A stretch of 64,000 nucleotides of DNA from Bacteroidales bacterium (lineage in GTDB: Bacteria > Bacteroidota > Bacteroidia > Bacteroidales > UBA3663): NCBI GenBank assembly GCA_024694125.1, contig JAILKE010000036.1:1-64000 (forward strand), written 5' to 3'. Of this stretch, positions 48,873 through 58,093 are shown piece by piece (within the stretch, counting starts at the first letter, position 1; every line of letters starts with the position of its first letter). Under the pieces are notes generated by a model that saw only the letters and a program-made list of their open reading frames with translations, was not told the origin of the DNA and searched no databases. The translations under genes were made by a program, and so were the position numbers.

Positions 48873-51800
48873 TCAAGGGCGGGTCGGAACCACGCGCTGA
48901 TACTTGATGCGCTGGCGACGCCAGGTGTAGATGCAGTGCAGGGTTCCGTCACTGCCTACTATCATCGATGGATAGGAGTACTGGCTGATGGGCGAAGACT
49001 CGAGAGTGAGTGCCGGTGTCCAGTGTATGCCATCGGTGCTGGTGGCGAGGTAGAGCGGATTGCGCAGCGGCTTGTTGCGGGCAGGGTCCGTCTTGGGTCG
49101 CCAATCGACACAGCTGAATGGATTGTAAATGAGGGCGAAAGTGCCATCGGCCATAGTGACAGCATCGATGCCGGAGTTGTTGTTCGGAACATCGAGCAAC
49201 TGCATCTCGCTCCAGGTCAGACCGCCGTCGTCACTGAATGACGAGGTGATACGTGCCAGGTCTTCGCGTCCCTCCTCCTTGGGCTGGGCACTGCGGCACA
49301 CCATCTGTATGCGACCATCGGGATGAACGAGCAGGGCTGGCTGTATGGGACGGATCTCGTCACGCTGAGGTACAACCGGAGAGAGCGTCCAGGTTCGGCC
49401 GTCGTCCTCGCTGATTTCGACGTAGCAGCGCCAGTGACCTGCCTTGACCTTGCTGGCAGTCTCGGTCTCCTTGCTGGTAGGAGCGAGGATGCGCTGACGG
49501 CTGAGGACCTGACCATTGCGGCAACGGAAGCCAGCTGGCAGGGCGATAGGCTGATTCTTGATAGCGCCGAGCAGTGAGTCGCGTTCCACACAGGTTCCTG
49601 CTATCTGGCTGAACAGTGCAGCCTGTGCCGGTTGAATGCTGTCGCGGTGTGTGGTCCAGGTGTGACCATTGTCGGACGATGTCATCAGGTAGCCGGTCCA
49701 GTCGCGAACATCCTTGCCCAACTTGTAGAAGAGCAGCAGGTCGCCGCCGGGAACCTGGAATAGTACCGGGTTGTAGGCTGCCTTGCGCAAGGTGTCGGGT
49801 TGTCCGGGTTCGCGAGGAACGAACTTGGAGATTGAGGCATTCTGGTCCGAGGCTGCCCATTGGCGCCAACCCTGGCCTGCTACTGGTTGAAGTTTGCCAT
49901 CAGCCACCAGCTGCGGGGCGCTCCAACCATCCTGATAGAGGTGTGGCTGACCCTTCTTGCCGCGCTTGATGAGGCTCTTGCGCTGCGTCCAGATACAGAC
50001 GTCGGGACTGCCTTCGCGTGAACCGCCGAAGTAGGTAGCCAGCAGGTCTCCGTTGGCGCACTCTACTATCGATGCAGAGTGGCACGACGGGAAGTCGGCC
50101 TCCTCATAGAGGAACTCGTTGTCACGGACCTGCCAAGTGCTGCCGTAGTTGCGCTCCTTGTGCGGCAGGTCCTGTTCGATGTGCCAACTGCCGCTACCAT
50201 ATTCCTCGCTGCCGTTGGGCGTGATGACTATGGCCGATGTGTTGGCAGGAATGACGATGTCCCATGAGAGGTGTCCGGGAGTCTTCTTCCAGGTCGATAC
50301 AACCTGACCGTAGGGTGTCTTGTACGATACATTGGCCCACGAGAGCTCTTCCAGTTCGAAGTTAGGAGCGAGACAGATCTGCTTGAAGCCAGGAGCCGCA
50401 GGACGGATGCCGCCGACGTGCTCGAAGCACCAGGGCAACAGGTCGCCGAGCAGCATCACATGGTTGCCCGAGTTCATTCTTGGATTGGCAGTATCGCCGT
50501 TCCACAGTTCCCAGATGGTGGTGGCGCCGTTCTCAATCATATATCCCCACGAAGGGAAGGTACGGTTGGTGGCCAACAGATAGGCTATGTCCATACGGCC
50601 ACGCTTGGAGAGTTCGCGCATCAGCCACTGGATGCCTATCACGCCGCAGCACAGATGCCCGTCGGCAGGATTGAGCATTATCTTGGCCAATATCTGGCGG
50701 TGTACCATGTCGGCGTGCTCCTCGGGGACGATGCCAAAGGCCAGAGGCAGCAGGTTGGCTGTCACGGCATTGTTGGCATAGTAGATGGAGTCGGGGTAGA
50801 GCGGATGACTGGGCGCAGGCGAGGTGCCGCGCTTGACGTGCAGGAACTCGCGGTTGATGGCTTCGCGCAACTGGCGACGCATGTCATTGTACTCGTCGCG
50901 GTCGGCCTGCAACAGGTCAGGACTGATACCACGGCGGGCCAGTTCGCGTTGTGTTTTGAGGTCCGAGTGCTGTATGCGGGACAACAGAATCTCGTCGAAG
51001 TCGGTCATCACTTCGAGCAACTTGTACATATAGCAACTGCCTATCAGCACACCGTCAGTGACGCGCGATGGGTCCTTGCTGTGAATCAGCTCGGGTGACT
51101 CGGGAGTGACACACCAGTCTGCATACTTGTCGGCCTTGACCAGCCCCTCCTTGGTACGCTTGTCGTTGTACAGGTGTAGCAACCACTTGCGCATGGCGGG
51201 GTAGTGCTCGATGATAGCCTTGTCGTCGCCGAACTGGTTGTAGAGCATTTGGGCGCCAAAGACGAATACGCTGGGCCAGGTGACATTGTCCGAATAGTAG
51301 TTCCAGTATGTAGGAGCAACGTCCGGGATACAGCCGTCCTGGCGCTGTGACTCCTCGATGTCGCGCATCCACTTGTTGTACAGGTGGTGGTTGTCGAGCA
51401 GATAACTCTCGCCCAGGCAGCCCATGGCGCGGTCACCCAGCCACGGCATACGTTCGTCACGCTGTGGACAGTCTATAGGCATACCTTTGTAATTGTCGAG
51501 TATGCCCCAGAAGGAGTTCTTGACCAGTTGATTGAGGGTCTCGTTCTGGGTCTCGAAGTCGTAGAGCACATCCATGCGGTCGCTTACCACCTGAGCGGTG
51601 AAGGCGGAACGGAGTTGGTCGTCCGACAGTTGAGCCAGGCTCTTGGTTTTGCCCGATGACTGGTTGCGCAATACCGAAACCTCGACGTAACGTCCTCCGT
51701 GCGTGGTGAAACGTGGTGCCCAGGTACCCTTGTCCTTGCCGGCAGCGATGTAATAGTCGGTGCTCTGCGAGTGACGCAGATTCTCGACATAGAGTTGGCC

Positions 51801-53015
51801 AACGCTGTCCAGACGTTCGGCATAGCGCAGACGGAGTGTATCGCCCTCGCGCAGCGACATGCCGTCCAGCGAAGAACGTACCCAACCGGCGAAGTTCTGA
51901 CCGAAGTCCAGTATCACGCTGCCGTCAGCCTGCTTGGTCAGTTCGCGGACGCCGAGGCTGTCCACGATGCCCATGGCAGGTGTCACGTTGCCGAGCAATT
52001 CGCCATTGGGCAGGTTGCTGCGCTCGGCCATGAACCAGAGGGAGTCGGCGCTGAGGTCCGCCTTGCGGGCATCGTATATCTCGCCGTCGTACTCATTGGC
52101 CGAACGTATAGGACCGTCGCAGGTCATCTGCCAGGTCTTGTTCTCGGTGGCGATGGTCTGGGTCGATCCGTCGCTGTACTCGATGATGAGGTTGGCACGC
52201 AGGGTAGGATAGCCGAAGTTACGGATCTTGTATTTCTTCTTGTTCTGCTGCATCGTGTAGAAGCGGCCGTTGCTCACTGTCACCCGTATGTCGTTGGTGG
52301 CTTCCGACTGCACCAGGTCCGTCACATCGTACGTATTGTAGATGATGCTCTTGGTGTAGTAGGTCGGGGCGGGAGTCAGTACGTCGTTGCCCACTTTCTG
52401 GCCATTCAGGTAGGCCTCGTACAGACCCAGGCCTGCTATATGCAGCGTGGCACGTTGAACCTGCTTCGTAGTGGCGAACGACGACTTGTAGTAACGGGCC
52501 GAGAGACGGCTGTGCTCGGTCTCGACGTCCCATTCATTGGCACGGTCCAACCCAATCCAGTATCCCTTCCAGTGCGTCTCGGAGAGTAGGCCTACGCCCC
52601 ATTCCGAGATCTCGCTCCAATCCGAGAGTGTGGTCTTGACCTTGTTCGACTTGCGGTTGGTCTGGTATGATGATTCAATCTGCACACGCCAGTAGCAACG
52701 CTGGTTGTGCTTCAGGGGCTTGCCTGCATAGGTGATGTATTGGCTGGTGGCGCTCTTGACGGTCACGTCCCACAGGTCGGGTTTGCCTTCTGTGAGGCGT
52801 TCGGGGCTGGATGCCACCTGTATGTGGTACTGGGTCTGCTTCACGTTCACCTCGCCGGCATCGGTGCTGAGTTGCCAACCCAGGCGGGGAGTGGTGATGT
52901 CCAGTCCAAGGGGTTGGTCCGCACGGCCCTCCACGGTCAGACGTGTGGGCTGGATGGCGGCTTGTCCGATGGCGCTGGCCAACAGCAGGCTGAGTGCTAA
53001 GAATGTTCTTTTCAT
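48873..53015 (-). CDS. fusion: GH78 alpha-L-rhamnosidase + C-terminal sialidase/BNR-like domain
   Basis: 1380 aa; GH78 motifs (LYEAYLNGQKVGNDVLTPAPTYY, DCPQRDERMPWLGD, WELWNGD) then SCHSASIVECANGDLLATYFGGSREGSPDVCIW and SxDxGxTW Asp-boxes. Confidence 0.92.
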   Translation of the reverse strand: MKRTFLALSLLLASAIGQAAIQPTRLTVEGRADQPLGLDITTPRLGWQLSTDAGEVNVKQTQYHIQVASSPERLTEGKPDLWDVTVKSATSQYITYAGKPLKHNQRCYWRVQIESSYQTNRKSNKVKTTLSDWSEISEWGVGLLSETHWKGYWIGLDRANEWDVETEHSRLSARYYKSSFATTKQVQRATLHIAGLGLYEAYLNGQKVGNDVLTPAPTYYTKSIIYNTYDVTDLVQSEATNDIRVTVSNGRFYTMQQNKKKYKIRNFGYPTLRANLIIEYSDGSTQTIATENKTWQMTCDGPIRSANEYDGEIYDARKADLSADSLWFMAERSNLPNGELLGNVTPAMGIVDSLGVRELTKQADGSVILDFGQNFAGWVRSSLDGMSLREGDTLRLRYAERLDSVGQLYVENLRHSQSTDYYIAAGKDKGTWAPRFTTHGGRYVEVSVLRNQSSGKTKSLAQLSDDQLRSAFTAQVVSDRMDVLYDFETQNETLNQLVKNSFWGILDNYKGMPIDCPQRDERMPWLGDRAMGCLGESYLLDNHHLYNKWMRDIEESQRQDGCIPDVAPTYWNYYSDNVTWPSVFVFGAQMLYNQFGDDKAIIEHYPAMRKWLLHLYNDKRTKEGLVKADKYADWCVTPESPELIHSKDPSRVTDGVLIGSCYMYKLLEVMTDFDEILLSRIQHSDLKTQRELARRGISPDLLQADRDEYNDMRRQLREAINREFLHVKRGTSPAPSHPLYPDSIYYANNAVTANLLPLAFGIVPEEHADMVHRQILAKIMLNPADGHLCCGVIGIQWLMRELSKRGRMDIAYLLATNRTFPSWGYMIENGATTIWELWNGDTANPRMNSGNHVMLLGDLLPWCFEHVGGIRPAAPGFKQICLAPNFELEELSWANVSYKTPYGQVVSTWKKTPGHLSWDIVIPANTSAIVITPNGSEEYGSGSWHIEQDLPHKERNYGSTWQVRDNEFLYEEADFPSCHSASIVECANGDLLATYFGGSREGSPDVCIWTQRKSLIKRGKKGQPHLYQDGWSAPQLVADGKLQPVAGQGWRQWAASDQNASISKFVPREPGQPDTLRKAAYNPVLFQVPGGDLLLFYKLGKDVRDWTGYLMTSSDNGHTWTTHRDSIQPAQAALFSQIAGTCVERDSLLGAIKNQPIALPAGFRCRNGQVLSRQRILAPTSKETETASKVKAGHWRCYVEISEDDGRTWTLSPVVPQRDEIRPIQPALLVHPDGRIQMVCRSAQPKEEGREDLARITSSFSDDGGLTWSEMQLLDVPNNNSGIDAVTMADGTFALIYNPFSCVDWRPKTDPARNKPLRNPLYLATSTDGIHWTPALTLESSPISQYSYPSMIVGSDGTLHCIYTWRRQRIKYQRVVPTRP

Positions 53016-53038
53016 ATTGAATTAAGGGGTTAAGAGGG

Positions 53039-53104
53039 GTTGACGAGTCAAAACTCGTGGAGTTGACGAACAGATGTTCGTAGAGTTGATAGAAGATTAT
53101 TCTA
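53039..53104. repeat. 23-bp tandem hairpin array x3 with differing but self-complementary arms
   Basis: GTTGA at 53039, 53062, 53085; arms ACGAGT/ACTCGT, ACGAAC/GTTCGT, TAGAA/TTCTA. Confidence 0.9.
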
Positions 53105-56100
53105 CATATCGCTTGCAGACCTTGCCATCGGCCATGATGGTCAGACCCTTGCCCTGATTGTAGTGGGTTCCGGTACGGTCATAGATGATGGTGACCAACT
53201 TGCCGCGCAGCATCACACCGTCCAGGCACCAGTAGTCCCACTCCTTGGGGGCCAATGGGTGCACGTCGGTCCAGTCTTCGGCCTGAGGATCCAGACCGCA
53301 CAGACCCGTGATGATCAGGTCATTGTAGGTCGAATGGTTGTAGTAGCGTGAACGCTGGTGGTCACCCCACAACCAGTAGCCGGTCTTCTCGTCCATATAC
53401 TCGCCCACATAGGGACGACCACGATAGTGCATCGACTCGGTATATTTCTTGAAGTGGTACCAGAAGAGATCATCGGGCAATGCTGCCGACATCTGTGGGT
53501 AGTGCTGCTCGATATTGATCAGTGCGGTCAATGTCTGACTGGTGGCAAATGGCCAGATGGCACCGTCCCACTCGCAGGTAGGACGACCCTTCCATGAGTG
53601 ACGGAACAATGGGTGACGACGCTCGGCAGTGGTCATGCCGGCAGGGGCATCGAAGCCCTTCTCGTCCAACAACTGCATCCACGAAGCACGGTATTTGGCC
53701 GAATCATCGGCAGGCAGACCGAAGTACCAGGGCAGATAGCCGATCAGTTCGCGTACCTGTGCGATGGAATCCTTCTCGGTGAGCGTGCCGTAGTGACCCA
53801 GCTGAGGGTCCCACAGTTTCTCCTCGATCTGTGCCAACAGACGGTCGGCCTTGTCGTTCATGCCGAGGGTGCGGTAGTTGGCCACCATATAACTGTTGAT
53901 GGTAGGACGGCGGTTCTTGACCTTGCGGCCACCCGAGATCTGCTCCTCCATGCCGTCCTGTACGTCGGCCTGCCAGAACATTCCGTCCTTGTACTGACGG
54001 TCACGTTCCCAGCGTGCCAGGTGTGCCTCGAGGTCCTTGCGGTAAGACTCGAACCAGGCTGTATCGCCCGACACGAGTACGCGCTGCCACATGGCGTATG
54101 GAATCCAGCTGGAGAACTTGAACAACTTGTGCATCGGGGCACCGTTGATAGAGTCTCCACCTATCTTGGGATTGTGATTGCCGCGCAACCACAGATGGGC
54201 GATGCCGTCAGCATATCGCTGGTCGTGCAACCAACGGCTCTCCATCAGGTGATGGCCGACGGCGCACGCAATCAGGTTCCATTTGTCCGAGTACTTGCGC
54301 TGCACCAGGAACTCGGTCATGCCGTATCCGTAGGGAGTCTCGACGATATGTTTGCGCAATGTCCACCAACGGTAGTAGTACATCTCCTCGACCTGCTTGT
54401 CCGGGCAGTCGAAGAGCGGGATGTTACGTTCCATCCATTGGGCGGACTCGCTGTTGGGGATGGCCTGTACCACATGTTCGTCCTCCATCGTGTTGAAGTA
54501 ATCGACGTAGTGCTGGTAGTTGTTCCAATGGAGCATGGCCGATGTCTGGGCCCCCTGCGAAGGCTTGGCCTCGACGTTGCTGATGGCCCAACGGGCCTCG
54601 CGTATAGGAGTAGCCGAATCGGGCAGGTCAGTATCGTTGTCGGCAGGAGTATTGACCGTAGGCATCTCGCGCTCAGCACCGGTGCGGAAGCATATACGCG
54701 TGATGGCCGACAGAGGGGCAAACAGCATCTTGGGGCGCTGTACCTTGCCATCGATGGAGAATATCACCATGCGGTTGTCGAGCGAAACCTCCATGCCGAT
54801 GCGGTAGGTGCGGCCCGCCTCCATATCCTTGATGATGGCGCTGCTGCGGGCACCGGTCTTGACCATCACCTGGCCGTTGTCCATCCACGAGAGTCGTGTA
54901 CATGGTGTGCCCTGGGCATCCTGGAGTTCGAGGTCCAGACGGCCGTGGTCAATCTGGTCGGCGCGGATGTCGAAACTGAGAGACAACTGGCGGGTAGCCG
55001 GGATGACACGCTCCAGCTTGGCATAGTCGTAGGGGTCACTGTCGTGCAGCGTGATGACGTCGCCCAGGTCCACACGGGCCAGTACGGGCGAGTAGATGTT
55101 CCATGGTTCATCGTAGCTGGTAGCCTCAGTGCGGACGGGAACAGGAATCTGGCTCACCCAGATGTCCTCCTTGTTCATCGAGTAGGTCACCCAGATGCAG
55201 GTGTCGGCAGTAGGGGCCGATGTCTGGGCAGCACCCTCGCCGCAGGGCCATACGCCGCGTGTATATTGAGGACCATAGCTCTTGTAGTTTCCGCCGTAGC
55301 GCATGGGAGGAACCTCGCCATTGATCAGGCTCAGGGTGGTGTAGTTCAATCCGTCGGTCGAGGTAGAGATAGCCAATGGCCAGCGGAACTCGGCAGGGTT
55401 ATAGACCGTGGCGAAGTTGCCGTCAGGCAGAGGCTGACCCCATATCTTGGCATTGCTGTTGACGAAACCCTGTGCTCTCTTGGCAGGCATGGTCCAGGTG
55501 CGGCCACCGTCGAAGCTGCGCGAAGTGAGCGCATGCTTCCAGAATGCCACCAGGCTGCCGTCGGCCAATGGATAGCAGCAGAATGCCTTGTAGGTATTGG
55601 TCACAGGCAGGCGTGAGTCCATACGGTCACACTCCTCGACCATCTGCATCCAGTAGAGCGGATCAGCCAGAATCTCCTCGCAGGCCTTGCGGAACTTCTT
55701 GTCCTTGGCCTTGGTGTATGGCTTGAAACGGGTGTTCTGCTCGTTGTAGTCGTGATTGTAGTAGAGGAAGTAGATAGGGCCCAACGTGCCGTCTGCCTTT
55801 ACCTCGCGTACCACGCGGCCTATGCCGTTGCCGTCGTTAGGGTCATCCTTGGGTGTGCGGCAGATGCCGTAGTGGCCCAATGCCAGCAACTTGTGACCGG
55901 TAGCCTGGCTCGATATGAACCAGCCCACACGTTGGTGCATCACCGTGGCAACCTCGTCCTCGCGGCCTTCGGTGGCATAGATAGGAAAGAGCACCTCGGG
56001 TTCGGTCCAGGTGTGACCGTCGGCCGAAGACTGGAGCAGCGTGCGTGAAGGATAGACGTGCTCCGAGCGTGGGTCGCTCAGGTAGTGCATCCACAGGCGG

Positions 56101-56357
56101 CCGTTCCAATGGGTGATCATCGGCTGGTGGTTGTAGGTCCATCCCTCCTTGTCGCCGAGTGCGTTCGGTTGGGTCAATGCACGCTGGGCGCGCATCGTCT
56201 GGATGTTGTGCACGCCGATGACAGGGCTCAGTCCGCCGTCGTGGCGATAGGGGTTGCTCAATGTCGTGCCCGTGTAGTGGGCCTGTATCGTGTCGGCCGC
56301 GAGCACCGCAGCGCAGCCGCACAGAGCCAAAAGGCTTAGAGTGAGTTTGCGTACCAT
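53097..56357 (-). CDS. N-terminal beta-propeller (BNR-like) + C-terminal six-hairpin glycosidase-like protein
   Basis: Signal peptide; SFDGGRTWTMP Asp-box; C-terminal WEWDGAIWPFATSQT-like and YWLWGDHQRSRYYNHSTYNDLIITGLCGL. Confidence 0.7.
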   Translation of the reverse strand: MVRKLTLSLLALCGCAAVLAADTIQAHYTGTTLSNPYRHDGGLSPVIGVHNIQTMRAQRALTQPNALGDKEGWTYNHQPMITHWNGRLWMHYLSDPRSEHVYPSRTLLQSSADGHTWTEPEVLFPIYATEGREDEVATVMHQRVGWFISSQATGHKLLALGHYGICRTPKDDPNDGNGIGRVVREVKADGTLGPIYFLYYNHDYNEQNTRFKPYTKAKDKKFRKACEEILADPLYWMQMVEECDRMDSRLPVTNTYKAFCCYPLADGSLVAFWKHALTSRSFDGGRTWTMPAKRAQGFVNSNAKIWGQPLPDGNFATVYNPAEFRWPLAISTSTDGLNYTTLSLINGEVPPMRYGGNYKSYGPQYTRGVWPCGEGAAQTSAPTADTCIWVTYSMNKEDIWVSQIPVPVRTEATSYDEPWNIYSPVLARVDLGDVITLHDSDPYDYAKLERVIPATRQLSLSFDIRADQIDHGRLDLELQDAQGTPCTRLSWMDNGQVMVKTGARSSAIIKDMEAGRTYRIGMEVSLDNRMVIFSIDGKVQRPKMLFAPLSAITRICFRTGAEREMPTVNTPADNDTDLPDSATPIREARWAISNVEAKPSQGAQTSAMLHWNNYQHYVDYFNTMEDEHVVQAIPNSESAQWMERNIPLFDCPDKQVEEMYYYRWWTLRKHIVETPYGYGMTEFLVQRKYSDKWNLIACAVGHHLMESRWLHDQRYADGIAHLWLRGNHNPKIGGDSINGAPMHKLFKFSSWIPYAMWQRVLVSGDTAWFESYRKDLEAHLARWERDRQYKDGMFWQADVQDGMEEQISGGRKVKNRRPTINSYMVANYRTLGMNDKADRLLAQIEEKLWDPQLGHYGTLTEKDSIAQVRELIGYLPWYFGLPADDSAKYRASWMQLLDEKGFDAPAGMTTAERRHPLFRHSWKGRPTCEWDGAIWPFATSQTLTALINIEQHYPQMSAALPDDLFWYHFKKYTESMHYRGRPYVGEYMDEKTGYWLWGDHQRSRYYNHSTYNDLIITGLCGLDPQAEDWTDVHPLAPKEWDYWCLDGVMLRGKLVTIIYDRTGTHYNQGKGLTIMADGKVCKRYVE

Positions 56358-57964
56358 TCGATATTCATATAGCCGTCCGGACGGACGAGTGTTGCATCAT
56401 TTGGGTCATTAGGATTGAGGCCATTTTTCAGCTCCCATTCATCAGGGATGCCGTCGTGGTCAGAGTCTTTGTATGGTTTGCCCTTGTACTGAGGCAGACC
56501 GCCCACCTGCTGAGGGTGAGTGATGATGCCGAGCTTGTAGCTGTCTTCGGGCAGACGACGGCGCACATAGGGTGAGGTGAAAGGCTTGGCACCGCGTACA
56601 TACTGAGGCTGGTTGGTGCGTACGTTGCGGATGATGCGTTCATCGACGGCATCACGCACGGGCTTGGTGGCACCTACACCCTGCAGGACCAATTCGTAGG
56701 CTTCGGTAGCTGAGTAGATGGTGTCGATGTAGGGCATCGGGAGTGGTTCGTTGCTGCGCAGGGAGTCGATGATGACCTGCTTGTCGGTCAATCCGGGAGG
56801 TTGAACACCGCCGTCCCAGTTATCGGCCGTGACGCGCTCGTTGCCCTCAATGACGTTGCCTGCCACATAGGCAGTGCCGAAGTGTCCGGCGCTCTCCTTG
56901 CGGCGGCCTGATTCGGGCTTGATCACACGCCAGCGGATAGGGGCATCGGGGTCGATAGCCTTCTTCTTCACATTGTAGCCTGTCACAGGACCTGGCTTGT
57001 AGTAGTTGTTGATGATGTTGTAGAGCGAAGTATCGTCACCACCATCAACGCTGCGGTTCCACCAGTTGTACAGTACGTTGTTGACAAAGTTGAAATCGCC
57101 ATTCATCGCAATACTTGGGTTGCGGCTGATGTTGTTGGCAAAGAGATTGCGCGCAAAGAGGGAGTTGTGTCCGCCGATGCTGGCGCCGAAACCGTGGTTG
57201 TACAGGTCCAATCCCTCGGCAAAGATACAATCCTGGATCGTGATGTTGACCGTAGGCAGTTTCTCACCGTATCCGTTGGCCTGTCGTGCATAGACGTGAC
57301 GGTACATGGACATTACCTCGTCCAGGCCCCACGATGCCGAACAGTGGTCGTAGATGATGTTGCCGATACCATTGCCGCCGCAAGCATCATCGCGGAAGGC
57401 AACATCGGTCGAACCACGACGGAAACGCATGTAGCGGATGATGACGTCGTGCGTGTCGATGAGCAATGTCTGGCCCGTGATGACCACTCCGTCGCCAGGA
57501 GCTGTCTGTCCGTAGATGCTGATGTAGGGTGCCTTGACGTTGATGGGGCGTTCCAGGTGAATCTCTCCAGCTACGTTGAAGACGATGATTCTCGCACCGC
57601 CAGCCTCGCAGGCTTCACGCAGGGTGCCAGGTCCGCTGTCTGCCAATGATGTTACTACATAGACCTTGCCGCCGCGACCGCCAAAGCTGTATCGGCCACC
57701 GCCCTCTGCCCCAGGGAATGCAGGAATGTCAGCCTGCTTCAACATGTCGGGGCGGCCGCACCACGGCACGTAGGGTTTGCCATTGAGCATGTCGCTCATT
57801 ACGGTAGGCACGGCTTTCTGCCAGGCTACATCGTCGATAGAGTCCCACAGGGCTTGTTGTTGTGCTCCACGCGCCTTGGTAGAATCGGGTATGGTTGGGT
57901 ACTGTGCCCAAAGTGGCATAGCAGCCATAGCCATACAAAGGAATGTTGCGTATAATTTGTTCAT
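56336..57964 (-). CDS. pectate lyase-like protein (PL1-like right-handed beta-helix)
   Basis: FPGAEGGGRYSFGGRGGKVYVVTSLADSGPGTLREACEAGGARIIVFNVAGEIHL; 22-bp overlap with next gene. Confidence 0.87.
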   Translation of the reverse strand: MNKLYATFLCMAMAAMPLWAQYPTIPDSTKARGAQQQALWDSIDDVAWQKAVPTVMSDMLNGKPYVPWCGRPDMLKQADIPAFPGAEGGGRYSFGGRGGKVYVVTSLADSGPGTLREACEAGGARIIVFNVAGEIHLERPINVKAPYISIYGQTAPGDGVVITGQTLLIDTHDVIIRYMRFRRGSTDVAFRDDACGGNGIGNIIYDHCSASWGLDEVMSMYRHVYARQANGYGEKLPTVNITIQDCIFAEGLDLYNHGFGASIGGHNSLFARNLFANNISRNPSIAMNGDFNFVNNVLYNWWNRSVDGGDDTSLYNIINNYYKPGPVTGYNVKKKAIDPDAPIRWRVIKPESGRRKESAGHFGTAYVAGNVIEGNERVTADNWDGGVQPPGLTDKQVIIDSLRSNEPLPMPYIDTIYSATEAYELVLQGVGATKPVRDAVDERIIRNVRTNQPQYVRGAKPFTSPYVRRRLPEDSYKLGIITHPQQVGGLPQYKGKPYKDSDHDGIPDEWELKNGLNPNDPNDATLVRPDGYMNIEWYANSL

Positions 57965-58093
57965 AAAAAGAGAGAATTTAAGGGGTTTCTTGTCGTGAGA
58001 GAGGGTGGGGTGGAGGCGAACGGAATTGGTAATACCTATATAATACCTATATAGTATCCATTTCCGTTGCGGGAACAGTCCCCATCCAGGGGG

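Noticed and set aside
53598-55616. 672-aa + strand ORF antisense to the propeller/six-hairpin gene (also 58679-60505, 29363-31063, 14023-15381, 31380-32549, 1675-2820)
   Set aside because: Opposite-strand shadows of well-supported genes with strong third-position GC bias; no recognisable domains or signal peptides.
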